A DNA stretch of 64,000 nt, from contig NZ_JAGGLR010000013.1 in NCBI RefSeq assembly GCF_017874715.1, forward strand, positions 248,001-312,000, read 5' to 3'. Of this stretch, positions 28,790 to 37,629 are shown piece by piece; within the stretch, counting starts at the first letter, position 1; the number at the start of each line of letters is the position of its first letter. The notes beneath the pieces are model-generated. The model searched no databases. It saw only the letters and a list, made by a program, of their open reading frames with translations, and was not told the origin of the DNA. The translations under genes were made by a program, and so were the position numbers. Source of the stretch: Streptomyces iranensis (GTDB lineage: Bacteria > Actinomycetota > Actinomycetes > Streptomycetales > Streptomycetaceae).

Positions 28790-30067
28790 TCACCGCTTCT
28801 TGGCCACCGTGACCGGACCCGGGCGCACCACGCCCTGCAGCGGATTGGAGGCGAGCGGGGAGAGCTTCACCCGCTGGCCGGGGCGCGGCGCCTGGACCAC
28901 CTGGCCGTTGCCCGCGTACATCGCCACATGGCTCGCCCCCTTGTAGTAGATCACCAGATCGCCGGGGCGCAGTCGGCTGAGTGGCACCCGTGGCAGCTGG
29001 CGCCACTGCTCCTGGCTGGTGCGCGGGATGGTCCGCCCGGCATACGCCCAGGCGGATGAGGTCAGCCCCGAGCAGTCGAAGGAGTTCGGCCCCTCGGCGC
29101 CCCAGACGTACGGCTTGCCGATCTGGTTCAGGGCGTAGGCGAGCGCCCGCCGCCCGGCCTCCGCGGACGCCATTCCGGGGCGGCGGCCAGGGGACTGGTG
29201 GGGGTGGGGGCGGGGCGCGGTGACGGTGGCCACCGGTGAGGGGGCGCCCGCCGCCGGGGTGTCCCGGCGGCTTCCGGGGGCCGGGGCGGCGCCGGTGCCC
29301 GTGCCGCCGTTCGTGGTGCCGCCCGTGCCGCCGTTCGTGGTGGCGGGCGGGCCCGCGGCGCCGGGTGAGGTGCCATTCGCGGAGCCGAGCGCCCCGGAGG
29401 CGAGCAGTTTGCGCTGGGCCTTCGCGGTCTCCTGGCGCTCGCGCTGGGCCACCTGGGCGATCTGGCGGGTGCTGAGCGCGGCCAGCAGCTTCTCGATGGA
29501 GCGGAGCTGTTTCTTCACCTTGTCCCGCTGTTTCATGCGCTTCGCCGCCAGGGACAGCTGTTTGTCCAGCGCGGTCCGTGCCCGGGTGGCGATGGTGTCG
29601 GCGCGCCGCTCGCCCTTGGTCAGCCGCTGGATCAGGGCGGCCTCGCGGCCGGCCGCCCGATCCAGCTCCCGCGCCTCGTCGGCGGCGTTCTCCGGGTGCG
29701 GGGTGAGCAGAGTCAGCAGGAAACTGTAGGAGGAGAGCGCGCTGTGGCCCTGGTACTGCCGGCGGGCCAGCCGTCCCGCGTCGTCGTGGCTGACGGCGAG
29801 CTCGGTACGGGCGTGGACGAGCTGGGCCGTGAGCTCCCTGGTCCTGGTGCGCTGCTTGTGCAGCTTCTCCTCGGTCCCGTTGTACGCCTCCGTCGCCTCC
29901 TCTGCCTGCCGGTACAGCGTCTTGAGCTGCGTCAGCAGCTCGGACACGGACCGGTCGGCGGGGTGGACGGGGGCGGCCGACGCCTTGGCCGCCGGAACGG
30001 CGGGCACCAGCGCGGCGGCCGCGGTGATCGCCGCCGCGCAGACCGAGCCCACGATCCGTCCTGACAC
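28790..30067 (-). CDS. Secreted NlpC/P60 peptidoglycan endopeptidase
   Basis: An exported 425-residue cysteine peptidase. Signal sequence: VCAAAITAAAALVPAVPAAK then ASA|APVH. Residues about 40-215 form a long coiled coil (EEATEAYNGTEEKLHKQRTR and following). A Gly/Thr/Pro-rich linker with TNGGTGG units (about 225-300) precedes the NlpC/P60 domain with catalytic Cys in NSFDCSGLTSSAWAYAG and His in GASHVAMYAGNGQVVQAP. Such RipA-like enzymes cut peptide stems during growth and division. GTG at 30067 follows GGAGGTGATC. It is convergent with the flavoprotein gene, 21 bp between stops. Confidence 0.93.
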   Translation of the reverse strand: MSGRIVGSVCAAAITAAAALVPAVPAAKASAAPVHPADRSVSELLTQLKTLYRQAEEATEAYNGTEEKLHKQRTRTRELTAQLVHARTELAVSHDDAGRLARRQYQGHSALSSYSFLLTLLTPHPENAADEARELDRAAGREAALIQRLTKGERRADTIATRARTALDKQLSLAAKRMKQRDKVKKQLRSIEKLLAALSTRQIAQVAQRERQETAKAQRKLLASGALGSANGTSPGAAGPPATTNGGTGGTTNGGTGTGAAPAPGSRRDTPAAGAPSPVATVTAPRPHPHQSPGRRPGMASAEAGRRALAYALNQIGKPYVWGAEGPNSFDCSGLTSSAWAYAGRTIPRTSQEQWRQLPRVPLSRLRPGDLVIYYKGASHVAMYAGNGQVVQAPRPGQRVKLSPLASNPLQGVVRPGPVTVAKKR

Positions 30068-30212
30068 GTGATCACCTCCGGCTCCGAGACGCCTCTGTTC
30101 GGCGTCCAGCTCAGCAGGGATCGTGGCATGACGTTCGTATCTTCAGGAGAATTGTGGGCGAGTCGGACGAATACGGTCACCCGTCCGGCGGGCGATCAGC
30201 TCGGCCCGACGG

Positions 30213-30479
30213 TCAGTTCGGCTTGGACCACGGCCACTTCGGCCCGCCACCCGGCTTCCCCTCCGGGTCGTACTCATAGGCCCAGACCCGGACCAGGCCC
30301 AGCCGCTTGGAGGTGGCGGCGGGAACCCTGCGGTAGACATACACCGTCGGCGGTCCGCCCGCCTCGTTCTCCACCGGCACCTCGTAGGTCTTCGGCGGCT
30401 GGCCCGTGAGGCCGACCAGCACCGGCAGCACCCGGCCGTCCAGCGGCCCGCCCACGAAGGGCGTCTCCTCGCTTCTCAC
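30213..30479 (-). CDS. Conserved small hypothetical protein
   Basis: An 88-residue protein starting at GTG 30479: SEETPFVGGPLDGRVLPVLV, then TYEVPVENEAGGPPTVYVYR, ending GGGPKWPWSKPN. The VGGPLDGRVLPV opening is a conserved small-protein family I have seen repeatedly in Streptomyces, with no known function. There is no clear Shine-Dalgarno, but the composition and frame are gene-like. It lies between the NlpC gene and a TetR gene, all on the minus strand. Confidence 0.7.
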   Translation of the reverse strand: MRSEETPFVGGPLDGRVLPVLVGLTGQPPKTYEVPVENEAGGPPTVYVYRRVPAATSKRLGLVRVWAYEYDPEGKPGGGPKWPWSKPN

Positions 30480-30561
30480 ACCACGACCGTACGTCTCACG
30501 ACGACCGTTCGTCCCAGCACGGCTGTACGTCTCGCCACGTACGTCTCACCGGCCGCGCTCG

Positions 30562-31443
30562 TCAGAGCAGATGCGACGCCTCGCCCAGCGACGGCACCAC
30601 GCGGCGCGCCAGCCGCCCGACCGGTCCCTCTGCGGGCTCCATCCTGACCGCGGCCTTCATCACCCGGGCCGTCTGCGGGTCGGTGGCCGCGGTGGCGGTC
30701 AGCATCGCCACGAACTGGTCCACCAGCCAGTCGCGCAGTTCCTCCAGTGACGGCCGCTTCTCCTCGTCCAGCCAGATCAACGAGGCCGCCTCGACGGCCG
30801 TGATCCAGGTGCGCACCATCATCCGCAGCCGCGCACCGGGCTCCTCGACCGCCAGATGGAGCAGGATCTCCTCGGCCGCCGCCCGCCGGACCTCGTCCAC
30901 GATCGCGTTCGTCCGCGAGGTCTCGGCCACGCTGCCGCTCTGCAACAGCGCGCTGAACCCCGCGTCGTGCTCGTCCACGAAGGCCAGATAGCGGTCCAGC
31001 ACCCGGCTCAGCCGGGCGCTGAGCGGACCGCTCCTGGGCTCCTCGAAGCACCGTTCCAGCTCATCCGCGGCGCTGCGCAGCGCCGCCTCGTACAACTGCT
31101 GCTTGCCGCCCGGGAAGTAGCGGTAGACCAGCGGACGGGAGGCCCCGGCGGCCGAGGCCACATCGTCCAGCGACACGTCCTCGGGCGCGCGGTGGGCGAA
31201 GAGGCCGAGCGCGGCGGTGAGGAGTTCGGCGCGCCGCGCCTCGACGCTCAGCCTGCGGTAGCTGCCCCGGCGCGCGGCCGGTGGGCTCGCGGTGGCCGGT
31301 GGCCGCGCGATGGCCGATGGGCTCGCGGTGGCCGATGGGCTCGCGGTGGCCGGGGGTTCCGCCGCCGGGCGCGCGGCGGCACTCGCCTCCGCCGGGGGTG
31401 TCGCCTCCGGGGGCGCCGGAGCGGTGCCGCTGCCTGTCGTCAT
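30562..31443 (-). CDS. TetR-family regulator with repetitive N-terminal extension
   Basis: A 293-residue TetR-type protein. Residues 1-60 are Ala/Pro/Ser/Thr-rich with PPATASPSATASPSAIAR-like repeats. The helix-turn-helix follows: RRAELLTAALGLFAHRAPED, then LDDVASAAGASRPLVYRYFP. The C-terminal part includes DRYLAFVDEHDAGFSALLQS and WITAVEAASLIWLDEEKRPS, which fits a fatty-acid/lipid-type TetR group. The tail AEGPVGRLARRVVPSLGEAS is short. It lies next to two diiron-protein genes and may control them, but no matching operator was found. Confidence 0.88.
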   Translation of the reverse strand: MTTGSGTAPAPPEATPPAEASAAARPAAEPPATASPSATASPSAIARPPATASPPAARRGSYRRLSVEARRAELLTAALGLFAHRAPEDVSLDDVASAAGASRPLVYRYFPGGKQQLYEAALRSAADELERCFEEPRSGPLSARLSRVLDRYLAFVDEHDAGFSALLQSGSVAETSRTNAIVDEVRRAAAEEILLHLAVEEPGARLRMMVRTWITAVEAASLIWLDEEKRPSLEELRDWLVDQFVAMLTATAATDPQTARVMKAAVRMEPAEGPVGRLARRVVPSLGEASHLL

Positions 31444-31761
31444 GCCTGGCAGCGTAACCGCCCGTCGTTACGGAGCGGATGCCCCCTTCGGTCCGACCCG
31501 AATGGGCCCTTGGGCCCGGTCCGAACGCGCCCTTGGGCCCGGCGGCCCAACGCCCCTTGGCCCGGCGGCCGATGCCCCCTGGCCTCAGCCCTACGGGGTG
31601 TCCGGCGGATCCTTTCCCTCCCATCCGGCGGATCCTTTCCCTCGCACGGGGCTTCGCTCCTGGACCCCGGGGTCTGGGGCGGAGCCCCCACGCGGCGGAG
31701 CCGCATATCGACGCTGCGTGGGATAGGGGCGGAGAGGGGAACAGCCCGCCGCAGGCGGCCC
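31444..31761. repeat. Repeat-rich intergenic stretch
   Basis: A 318-bp gap with no gene. It holds about four degenerate copies of a ~30-bp unit around CGCCCTTGGGCCCGG (31490-31580), a 22-bp direct repeat (TCCGGCGGATCCTTTCCCTC, about 31600-31645), and from about 31640 the reverse form of the dispersed intergenic element, ending AGCCCGCCGCAGGCGGC. Confidence 0.7.
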
Positions 31762-32691
31762 CTAGGCCAGCAGCCCCGAGCTCCTCCACAGTCGGCGCCC
31801 CACGCCCCGCATCACCCCGACGTCATCGAGGAATTCGGTGAGCTTGCGGGCGCCGTTGCGCATCACCTCGCGCCGGTGGGCGCTGGCCCGCACTTGAGCG
31901 ACGGCCGCGCGGCGGTCGAGTCCCACGTCCGTGTAGACCTTGGGGTTGATGAACGCCTGCGAGAAGATCCGGGAGAACTCCCCGGAACCGATCCGGGTCA
32001 GCTCCGCCTCCCAGCGCGGCGCCCGCAGCATCTGGCGGCGCAGCTCCTCGCGCGCGTACCGCACATGGCGGGCCTCCTCGACCACATGGATCCGGGTCAC
32101 CCCGCGAATCAGCGGCTGAACGCGCTCGTCGGGGAAGGTCAGCCGCTGCATCCAGTCCAGGATCTCCTCGCCGAGGAGGGTCGCGGTGAACGAACCGGGC
32201 GTGGTGGAGAACGTCTTGAAGAATCGGCCCAGGTTGTGGTGGAGCGGGGCGACCGGATACGCCGGGGTGCCGCCCTTGGTGATCAGCCGCGCGAACATCT
32301 TGGAGTGACGGCACTCGTCGGCGATCTCGGTGAGCGCGTACCGCACATGGGCGCTGGTCGCGGGCTTGTCGTAGATGTGCCGGGTGAGCAGCTGGATCAG
32401 GATGATCTCGAACCATATGCCCAGGGAGGCGAGGGCCGCCGCCTCGTGCTGGGAGAGCAGTAGCCGCTGCTCCTGCGACATCCGGCGCCACATGGGCGTG
32501 TCGTAGAGCGACACCAGCTCCGGTGGCCAGAACCACTTGCCGGGTTCGAACGGCGCGTCCCAGTCCAGTTCGGTGTCGGGGTCGAAGGAGTGCTTGGCGG
32601 AGGACTGGAGCAGCCGCTCCGCGACCCGTTCGCGGTCCTTGATCAGCCCGAGCGCGTCCCGGAGCGCGGGTGGTTCGGTCGTGGTGGACAT
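31762..32691 (-). CDS. AurF-like diiron oxygenase
   Basis: A 309-residue protein of the p-aminobenzoate N-oxygenase (AurF) superfamily. The two carboxylate-bridged iron motifs are visible: EIADECRHSKMFARLI and VVEEARHVRYAREELR, with earlier helix residues in SQHEAAALASLGIWFEIILI and LGEEILDWMQRL. It starts at ATG 32691 (MSTTTEPPALRDALG), behind GAGG; a GTG four codons earlier is possible. It is divergent from a ferritin-like diiron-protein gene, and a TetR gene lies just downstream on the same strand. AurF relatives oxidise amines or fatty acyl chains; the substrate here is unknown. Confidence 0.85.
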   Translation of the reverse strand: MSTTTEPPALRDALGLIKDRERVAERLLQSSAKHSFDPDTELDWDAPFEPGKWFWPPELVSLYDTPMWRRMSQEQRLLLSQHEAAALASLGIWFEIILIQLLTRHIYDKPATSAHVRYALTEIADECRHSKMFARLITKGGTPAYPVAPLHHNLGRFFKTFSTTPGSFTATLLGEEILDWMQRLTFPDERVQPLIRGVTRIHVVEEARHVRYAREELRRQMLRAPRWEAELTRIGSGEFSRIFSQAFINPKVYTDVGLDRRAAVAQVRASAHRREVMRNGARKLTEFLDDVGVMRGVGRRLWRSSGLLA

Positions 32692-32882
32692 CGTCGAGGG
32701 CACCTCACTGATGGCTCGGACAGGCGCCGGGGGGAACGGTTACCGGCGGATACCTCTTATGAGACTCCGTGTCAGCAAGGCCGTCAATCCCTTGCGGAGG
32801 TCTTATTGACCGCTGAGTAACGGACGTGTGAGCCTGCCGAGTACGCATCCGTTCACGGGGGAGCGAGGCGAAGGAGGCGTCG

Positions 32883-34001
32883 GTGGCGACGCAAGAGCTC
32901 TACGCGATGGATCCCGGAGACCCCCTCTGGCAGGTGCCCGCCGGCGGCGCCGCCCGATTCAGCTGGGAGTACGACGACCACCGGGCCCGGCTGCTCGCCC
33001 TCTACCAGAAGGGCAAGGACAAGCAGTGGGACGCGGTCAAGCGGATTGACTGGGGCCTGGACGTGGACCCGTACGATCCGCTGGGCACCCCCGATGAGTC
33101 GCTCGCCCTCTACGGCACCCGCCACTGGGACCGGATGACCGACCGGGACAAGGGCGAGCTGCGCCATCACGTCGCCGCCTGGCAGTTCAGCCAGTTCCTC
33201 CACGGCGAACAGGGCGCGATGGTGTGCGCGGCCCGGATCGTGGAGGCCGCGCCCGACCTCGACGCCAAGTTCTACTCCGCGACCCAGACCATGGACGAGG
33301 CGCGCCACGCCGAGCTCTACAGCCGTTTCCTGCATGACAAGCTCGGCACGGTCTACCCCATCAACACCGATCTGCGGACCCTCCTCGGCGACACTCTCCG
33401 CGACTCCCGCTGGGACATGGCCTACCTGGGCATGCAGGTGCTCATCGAGGGTCTGGCGCTCGCCGCGTTCGGCCTCATCCGCGACACCACCGACAAGCCG
33501 CTGCCCCAGCAGATCCTCGCCTACGTCATGCAGGACGAGGCCCGCCATGTGGCCTTCGGCCGGATGGCGCTGCGCGACTACTACCGGCAGCTGAGCGACG
33601 CGGAGCTGCGCGAGCGCGAGGAATTCGTCATCGAGGGCTGCTACTTGATGCGCGACCGGCTGCGCGGCGTGGAGGTCCTGGAGAACTTCGGCATCCCGAA
33701 GGCCGAGGCCGAGCAGTACTGCGAGCAGTCGCAGTTCCTGCATATGTTCCGCAAGCTGCTCTTCAGCCGGATCGTGCCGTGTGTGAAGGACATCGGGCTG
33801 TGGGGCGAGCGGCTTCAGCGGGCATATGTCGACATGGGCGTGCTGGAGCTGGGCGACAGCAATCTCGACCTGCTGATGAACCAGGACGAGGAGCTGGCCG
33901 AGCGGCTGGACCAGCAGCGCTTCGCGGCGGAGGAGGCGGCGCGCACGGGCGAGGTCGACGAGGCGATCGCGGAGGGGGCGTCGGCCGAGGCGCAGGCGTG
34001 A
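32883..34001 (+). CDS. Ferritin-like diiron domain protein
   Basis: A 372-residue all-helical protein with two iron-ligand motifs: QTMDEARHAELYSRFL and YVMQDEARHVAFGRMALRDY, preceded by helix-1 Glu in QFSQFLHGEQGAMVCAARIV and helix-3 Glu in MQVLIEGLALAAFGLIRD. The C-terminus is acidic and Ala-rich (EEAARTGEVDEAIAEGASAE). The layout is like ribonucleotide-reductase-R2-type oxidases and the group of ferritin-like proteins found beside AurF homologues. GTG at 32883 follows GAAGGAGG. It is divergent from the AurF-like gene, 191 bp apart, suggesting joint action or control. Confidence 0.85.
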   Translation: MATQELYAMDPGDPLWQVPAGGAARFSWEYDDHRARLLALYQKGKDKQWDAVKRIDWGLDVDPYDPLGTPDESLALYGTRHWDRMTDRDKGELRHHVAAWQFSQFLHGEQGAMVCAARIVEAAPDLDAKFYSATQTMDEARHAELYSRFLHDKLGTVYPINTDLRTLLGDTLRDSRWDMAYLGMQVLIEGLALAAFGLIRDTTDKPLPQQILAYVMQDEARHVAFGRMALRDYYRQLSDAELREREEFVIEGCYLMRDRLRGVEVLENFGIPKAEAEQYCEQSQFLHMFRKLLFSRIVPCVKDIGLWGERLQRAYVDMGVLELGDSNLDLLMNQDEELAERLDQQRFAAEEAARTGEVDEAIAEGASAEAQA

Positions 34002-34079
34002 ATACGTACATGACACCCCCTCAACCTCGCCTCAGCGCACCTAACTTGGTAGATTCATGATCACCGCCAGCGAATGAGG

Positions 34080-34103
34080 CCGAGGTCATTGGGGTGACCT
34101 CGG
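34080..34103 (+). terminator. Terminator after the ferritin-like gene
   Basis: CCGAGGTCA (34080-34088) pairs with TGACCTCGG (34095-34103), a perfect 9-bp stem with a 6-nt loop, 78 bp after the stop codon. Confidence 0.7.
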
Positions 34104-34110
34104 TCCGGTG

Positions 34111-34140
34111 GCGTTCATATGCGTTCATATGCGTTCATAT
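34111..34140. repeat. Three perfect 10-bp direct repeats
   Basis: GCGTTCATAT occurs three times in a row (34111-34140), one helical turn per unit, 80 bp upstream of the GNAT start. The phasing would suit stacked protein binding sites. Confidence 0.8.
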
Positions 34141-34218
34141 GAAGGAACGGCCGAAGGGTGCTCTCCACGGCGGTGGGGGGCACGCCTTTGTTCCGGCGTT
34201 CCGGAGGATGATGGTGCG

Positions 34219-34731
34219 GTGCGGATTCGAACGAGCACCTGTGAAGAACTCCCCGTCCTCCAGGACATAGAGCGCGCCGCCGGACTCTGCTTCCGGGACA
34301 TCGGAATGGACGAAGTCGCCGATGACGAGCCCCTGAGCCTGGAAGAGCTGAGCCGCTACCAGCGGACCGGACGGGCCTGGGTCGCGGTGGACGACGCCGA
34401 CCGGGCGATGGCGTACCTGATCACCGACCCCGTCGACGGAAACGTCCATATCGAGCAGATCTCGGTCCACCCCGACAGCGCCCGCCGGGGCGTGGGACGG
34501 GCCCTGATCGACCACATCGCGGCGCGCGCCGCGGGCGACGGCGTCCCCGCGCTCACCCTGACCACCTTCGTCGACGTGGCCTGGAACGCCCCGTACTACG
34601 CCGCGCGATGCGGCTTCCGGGCCCTGACCGAGGCCGAGCTGACCCCCGGGCTCCGTGAGATCCGGCTCAGCGAGGCCGGTCATGGGCTGGACCGCTGGCC
34701 ACGGGTGTGCATGCGCAGGGACGTGGGCTAG
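34219..34731 (+). CDS. GNAT-family N-acetyltransferase
   Basis: A 170-residue acetyl-CoA-dependent acyltransferase. N-terminus: RIRTSTCEELPVLQDIERAA. Acetyl-CoA loop (motif A): IEQISVHPDSARRGVGRALI, i.e. the R/Q-x-x-G-x-G/A signature RRGVGRA. Motif B: VDVAWNAPYYAARCGFRALT. GTG at 34219 is preceded by GGAGG; the frame stays open to 34108, but those codons run through the 10-bp repeats and do not resemble the family. Related proteins acetylate small amines or antibiotics; the substrate is unknown. Confidence 0.85.
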   Translation: MRIRTSTCEELPVLQDIERAAGLCFRDIGMDEVADDEPLSLEELSRYQRTGRAWVAVDDADRAMAYLITDPVDGNVHIEQISVHPDSARRGVGRALIDHIAARAAGDGVPALTLTTFVDVAWNAPYYAARCGFRALTEAELTPGLREIRLSEAGHGLDRWPRVCMRRDVG

Positions 34732-35146
34732 GAGGCGTCCGACGGACCGTGACGCTGCGGCGGGCCGCTCCCTTCTCCTCCCCGCCCCTTCCCGACACTG
34801 GGGCCGCGCCCCAGCCCCCGGGCCCCGCCCCTTCTCGCGGCATCGATATGCGGCCCCGCCGCGGCGTCGATATGCGGCCCCGCCGCGTGGCGTGGCTCCG
34901 CCCCTCAACCCCGGGGTCCAGGGGCGAAGCCCCTGATAACGGGAAGGGGCGGGGAGGGGGAAGCACCGATATGCGGCTCCCCCATGTGGTCCGCCGGACA
35001 CCCCGCAGCCGAGACGCCGACAGGGCGCGGACCGGGGCCCGGGACGGGGAGGGCCCGGAGGACCCCGGTGCCCGGCGGCGGGGAGGGCCCCCGGAGGACC
35101 CCGGCGCCCGGCGGCGGGACGACCCCGAGGCGGCCCAGGCCGCCGC
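34732..35146. repeat. Repeat-rich intergenic stretch
   Basis: A 415-bp gap without a gene. The dispersed intergenic element appears forward (about 34740-34820) and reversed (about 34910-34965). Between them is a 25-bp tandem pair around CGATATGCGGCCCCGCCGC (34845-34890). A ~36-bp tandem pair around GGAGGACCCCGGNGCCCGGC lies at 35046-35117. Confidence 0.7.
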
Positions 35147-36037
35147 CTACGTGCACAGCTCCTCCACGGCCCGCCCGAACCCCCGTAACCGCGCGGTCTC
35201 GTCCGCCCGGCGCCACACCAGGCCGAGCATCGAGTCCGGCACCCCCTCGACCGGTACGAAGGTGATGTCCCGGCGGCCGTGGTACTCCGCCGTCGGGGCG
35301 CACAGCAGCATTCCGCCCCGGCCCGCCGCGACCGCCGCCAGCCCCTCCTGGAGCGTGTGCACCAGCGGCCCGCGCGGGATGGGCCGCCCGCCGGGGGTGG
35401 CGGTGGGCGCCATCGCGTCGTGCCAGTAGCGCGGCGCGGGGGCGGATGGCCCGACCAGCGGGCAGTCGGCCAGCGCCTCGGCGTCCACCCGGCCGCGCCC
35501 CGCGAACGGATGGCGGGCCGAGACCACCACGGTCTGCGGCTGCTTGGAGAAGACCGGGCCGAGGACCAGATCGGGCTCGGCCACCGGCAGGCAGACGATC
35601 GCGGCGTCCACCTCACCTGCCCGCACCGCGCCGAACGGATCGGCCAGCGGGATCTCCACGGTCGTTAGTTCACAGCCGGGGTGGCGCTCCCGGAAGGCCG
35701 CGATGGCCGCCGTCACCCGTTCATCGGCGGCCCCCTGGAACCCGATCCGCAGCACGCCGTCCACTCCGCGCGCCGCTCCGCGGGCGCTCTCGAAGGCCCC
35801 GTACAACGCCTCGTAGGCGGGCCGGAGCTCGGCCAGGAACCGCTCGCCGAGCGGGGTCAGCCGCGCCCGGCGGCTGGTGCGCTCCAGCAACCGGGCGCCG
35901 ATCCGGCGCTCCAGGTTCCGCAGCAGCTGGCTCACCCGGCTCTGCGAGACGTACAACCGCTCCGCCGCGCGGCCGAAATGAAGCTCCTCGCTCAGCACGA
36001 GGAAGCACTCCAGCTCGCGGATCTCCAACTCGGCCAT
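35147..36037 (-). CDS. LysR-family transcriptional regulator
   Basis: A 296-residue LTTR. The N-terminal winged helix is typical: MAELEIRELECFLVLSEELH, then FGRAAERLYVSQSRVSQLLR and NLERRIGARLLERTSRRARL. The effector-binding domain follows (LRIGFQGAADERVTAAIAAF, CELTTVEIPLADPFGAVRAG). The ATG at 36037 has GGGAGGAGG upstream. The frame continues upstream through the GACACC repeat as Cys-Arg repeats, which cannot be real. It is divergent from an MFS efflux gene it probably controls. Confidence 0.9.
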   Translation of the reverse strand: MAELEIRELECFLVLSEELHFGRAAERLYVSQSRVSQLLRNLERRIGARLLERTSRRARLTPLGERFLAELRPAYEALYGAFESARGAARGVDGVLRIGFQGAADERVTAAIAAFRERHPGCELTTVEIPLADPFGAVRAGEVDAAIVCLPVAEPDLVLGPVFSKQPQTVVVSARHPFAGRGRVDAEALADCPLVGPSAPAPRYWHDAMAPTATPGGRPIPRGPLVHTLQEGLAAVAAGRGGMLLCAPTAEYHGRRDITFVPVEGVPDSMLGLVWRRADETARLRGFGRAVEELCT

Positions 36038-36046
36038 GGCCTCCTC

Positions 36047-36091
<45 letters not shown>

Positions 36092-36180
36092 TTCACCGAT
36101 CAGCGATTGATGAGCCTCGCTCATGGAAGGCTGAAAACTTCGGCGTTGTTCCCGCAGGGGCACAGCTGTTCGCTAAAGGC

Positions 36181-37425
36181 ATGTCCAATAGCACGGAATT
36201 CACCGCTCCGGCAGGCCCATCCGGGTCACCTCCGTTGGTGCCCTCGCCGCTCAGAGCCCGGATCAGAGCCCTGCTCGGGGCCCGGCTCGGGGCCTGGCTC
36301 GCCGTAGTCGCCGTCGCGGTCGGCACCTTCGCGGTGGTCACCACCGAGATGCTGCCGGTAGGCCTGCTCACCTCGATCGGCTCCTCCCTCCAGGTCTCGG
36401 ACGGTACGGCGGGGCTGGCCATGACCGTGCCCGGTCTGGTCGCCGCGCTCGCCGCCCCGCTGCTGACCGTCACCGTCGGCCGCTACGACCGGCGGCTGGT
36501 GCTGTGCGGTCTGATGGGGCTGCTGGCCGTCGCCAATCTGCTCTCCGCGCTCGCGCCCGGCTTCGCCGTCCTGCTGTTCGCCCGGGTGCTGGTCGGGGTG
36601 AGCATCGGCGGGGTGTGGTCCATCGCGGGCGGGCTCGCGGTGCGGCTGGTGCCCGAGCGCTCCGCGGGCCACGCCACCACGCTGATCTTCAGCGGTATCG
36701 CGGTGGCCTCGGTGCTCGGGGTGCCGATCGGGACGCTCATCGGCGATCTGGTCCACTGGCGGGTCGCGTTCGCCGCCTTCGCCGCCCTGTCGCTGGCCGT
36801 GGCCGCCGCCATGGCCGTCACCCTGCCGCCGCTGCCCGCCACCGGCACCATCCGGCTGCGCGAGGTGCCGGGCCTGTTCCGCAACGCCCGGCTGCGCACC
36901 GGCCTCATCACCACCCTGCTACTGGTCACCGGCCACTTCGGCGCGTATACGTATGTCCGCCCGGTGCTCGAGGACGTCGCCGGGGTCGGTACGGGCCTGA
37001 TCAGCACCCTGCTGCTGGCGTACGGCGTGGCGGGCATCGCCGGGAACTTCCTGGCCGGTGCCACCGCCCACCGCGATCCGCGCCGCACCCTCATGGTCAT
37101 CTTCACCCTGCTGGCGGCGGCCGAGCTGCTGGTCCCGGTTGCCGGGGCCACGACGGCGGGGGCGGCCGTACTGCTGCTGGCGTGGGGGCTGGCATACGGC
37201 GGGGTGTCGGTGACCTGCCAGACCTGGGTGCTGCACGCGGCGCCGGACGCGCGGGAGGCGGCGTCGGCGCTGTACGTCGGCGTCTTCAACGTGGCGATAT
37301 CGCTGGGCGCGCTGCTCGGCGGCCGGGCGGCGGACGGGATCGCGGCCCCCAGCGTCATGTGGTTCGGGGGCGCGCTGGTGGTCCTCGCCTTGGCGAACGT
37401 GGTGCTGTTCGGCAGACGGAGGTGA
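36181..37425 (+). CDS. MFS transporter (DHA1-type drug/sugar efflux)
   Basis: A 414-residue, 12-helix major facilitator. Helix 1: LAVVAVAVGTFAVVTTEMLP, the classic start of the AraJ/Bcr-like efflux group. Motif A region: VTVGRYDRRLVLCGLMGLLA. Motif C-like helix 5: FSGIAVASVLGVPIGTLIGD. The C-terminal half has SALYVGVFNVAISLGALLGG. The ATG at 36181 (MSNSTEFTAPAG) has only AAAGG close by. It is divergent from a LysR gene with a hexanucleotide repeat in between. It probably exports a drug-like or sugar-like compound. Confidence 0.88.
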   Translation: MSNSTEFTAPAGPSGSPPLVPSPLRARIRALLGARLGAWLAVVAVAVGTFAVVTTEMLPVGLLTSIGSSLQVSDGTAGLAMTVPGLVAALAAPLLTVTVGRYDRRLVLCGLMGLLAVANLLSALAPGFAVLLFARVLVGVSIGGVWSIAGGLAVRLVPERSAGHATTLIFSGIAVASVLGVPIGTLIGDLVHWRVAFAAFAALSLAVAAAMAVTLPPLPATGTIRLREVPGLFRNARLRTGLITTLLLVTGHFGAYTYVRPVLEDVAGVGTGLISTLLLAYGVAGIAGNFLAGATAHRDPRRTLMVIFTLLAAAELLVPVAGATTAGAAVLLLAWGLAYGGVSVTCQTWVLHAAPDAREAASALYVGVFNVAISLGALLGGRAADGIAAPSVMWFGGALVVLALANVVLFGRRR

Positions 37426-37452
37426 GGGGGCCGCGGGGAGTACGGAGGCCAT

Positions 37453-37570
37453 GAGGGCACGTCGGGCTGTGAGGGTCACGTCGGGCTGTGAAGGTCACGT
37501 CGGGCTGTGAGGTCCACGTCGGGCCATGAGGGGCACGTCAGGCCTGAGGGCCACGTCAGGCCATGTGGAC
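37453..37570. repeat. Six-unit degenerate 19-bp tandem repeat
   Basis: The unit CACGTCGGGCTGTGAGGGT begins at 37458, 37477, 37496, 37515, 37534 and 37552. The first three are nearly identical and the last two drift to CACGTCAGGCC. It is contiguous (no spacers), so it is not a CRISPR. It lies in the 204-bp gap after the MFS gene. Confidence 0.8.
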
Positions 37571-37629
37571 CCGGCGATCAGGTGAGACCCTGAAACCAGG
37601 GGACTCGTCTGCGGGAGTGGGTCGGTCCG

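Noticed and set aside
34205..34245. tRNA-like string GGATTCGAAC
   Set aside because: It resembles a T-arm, but no acceptor stem, anticodon arm or D-arm can be built around it, and it encodes the N-terminus of the GNAT protein.
37453..37570. Possible CRISPR array
   Set aside because: Units of 19 bp are directly adjacent without unique spacers, and no cas gene is nearby.
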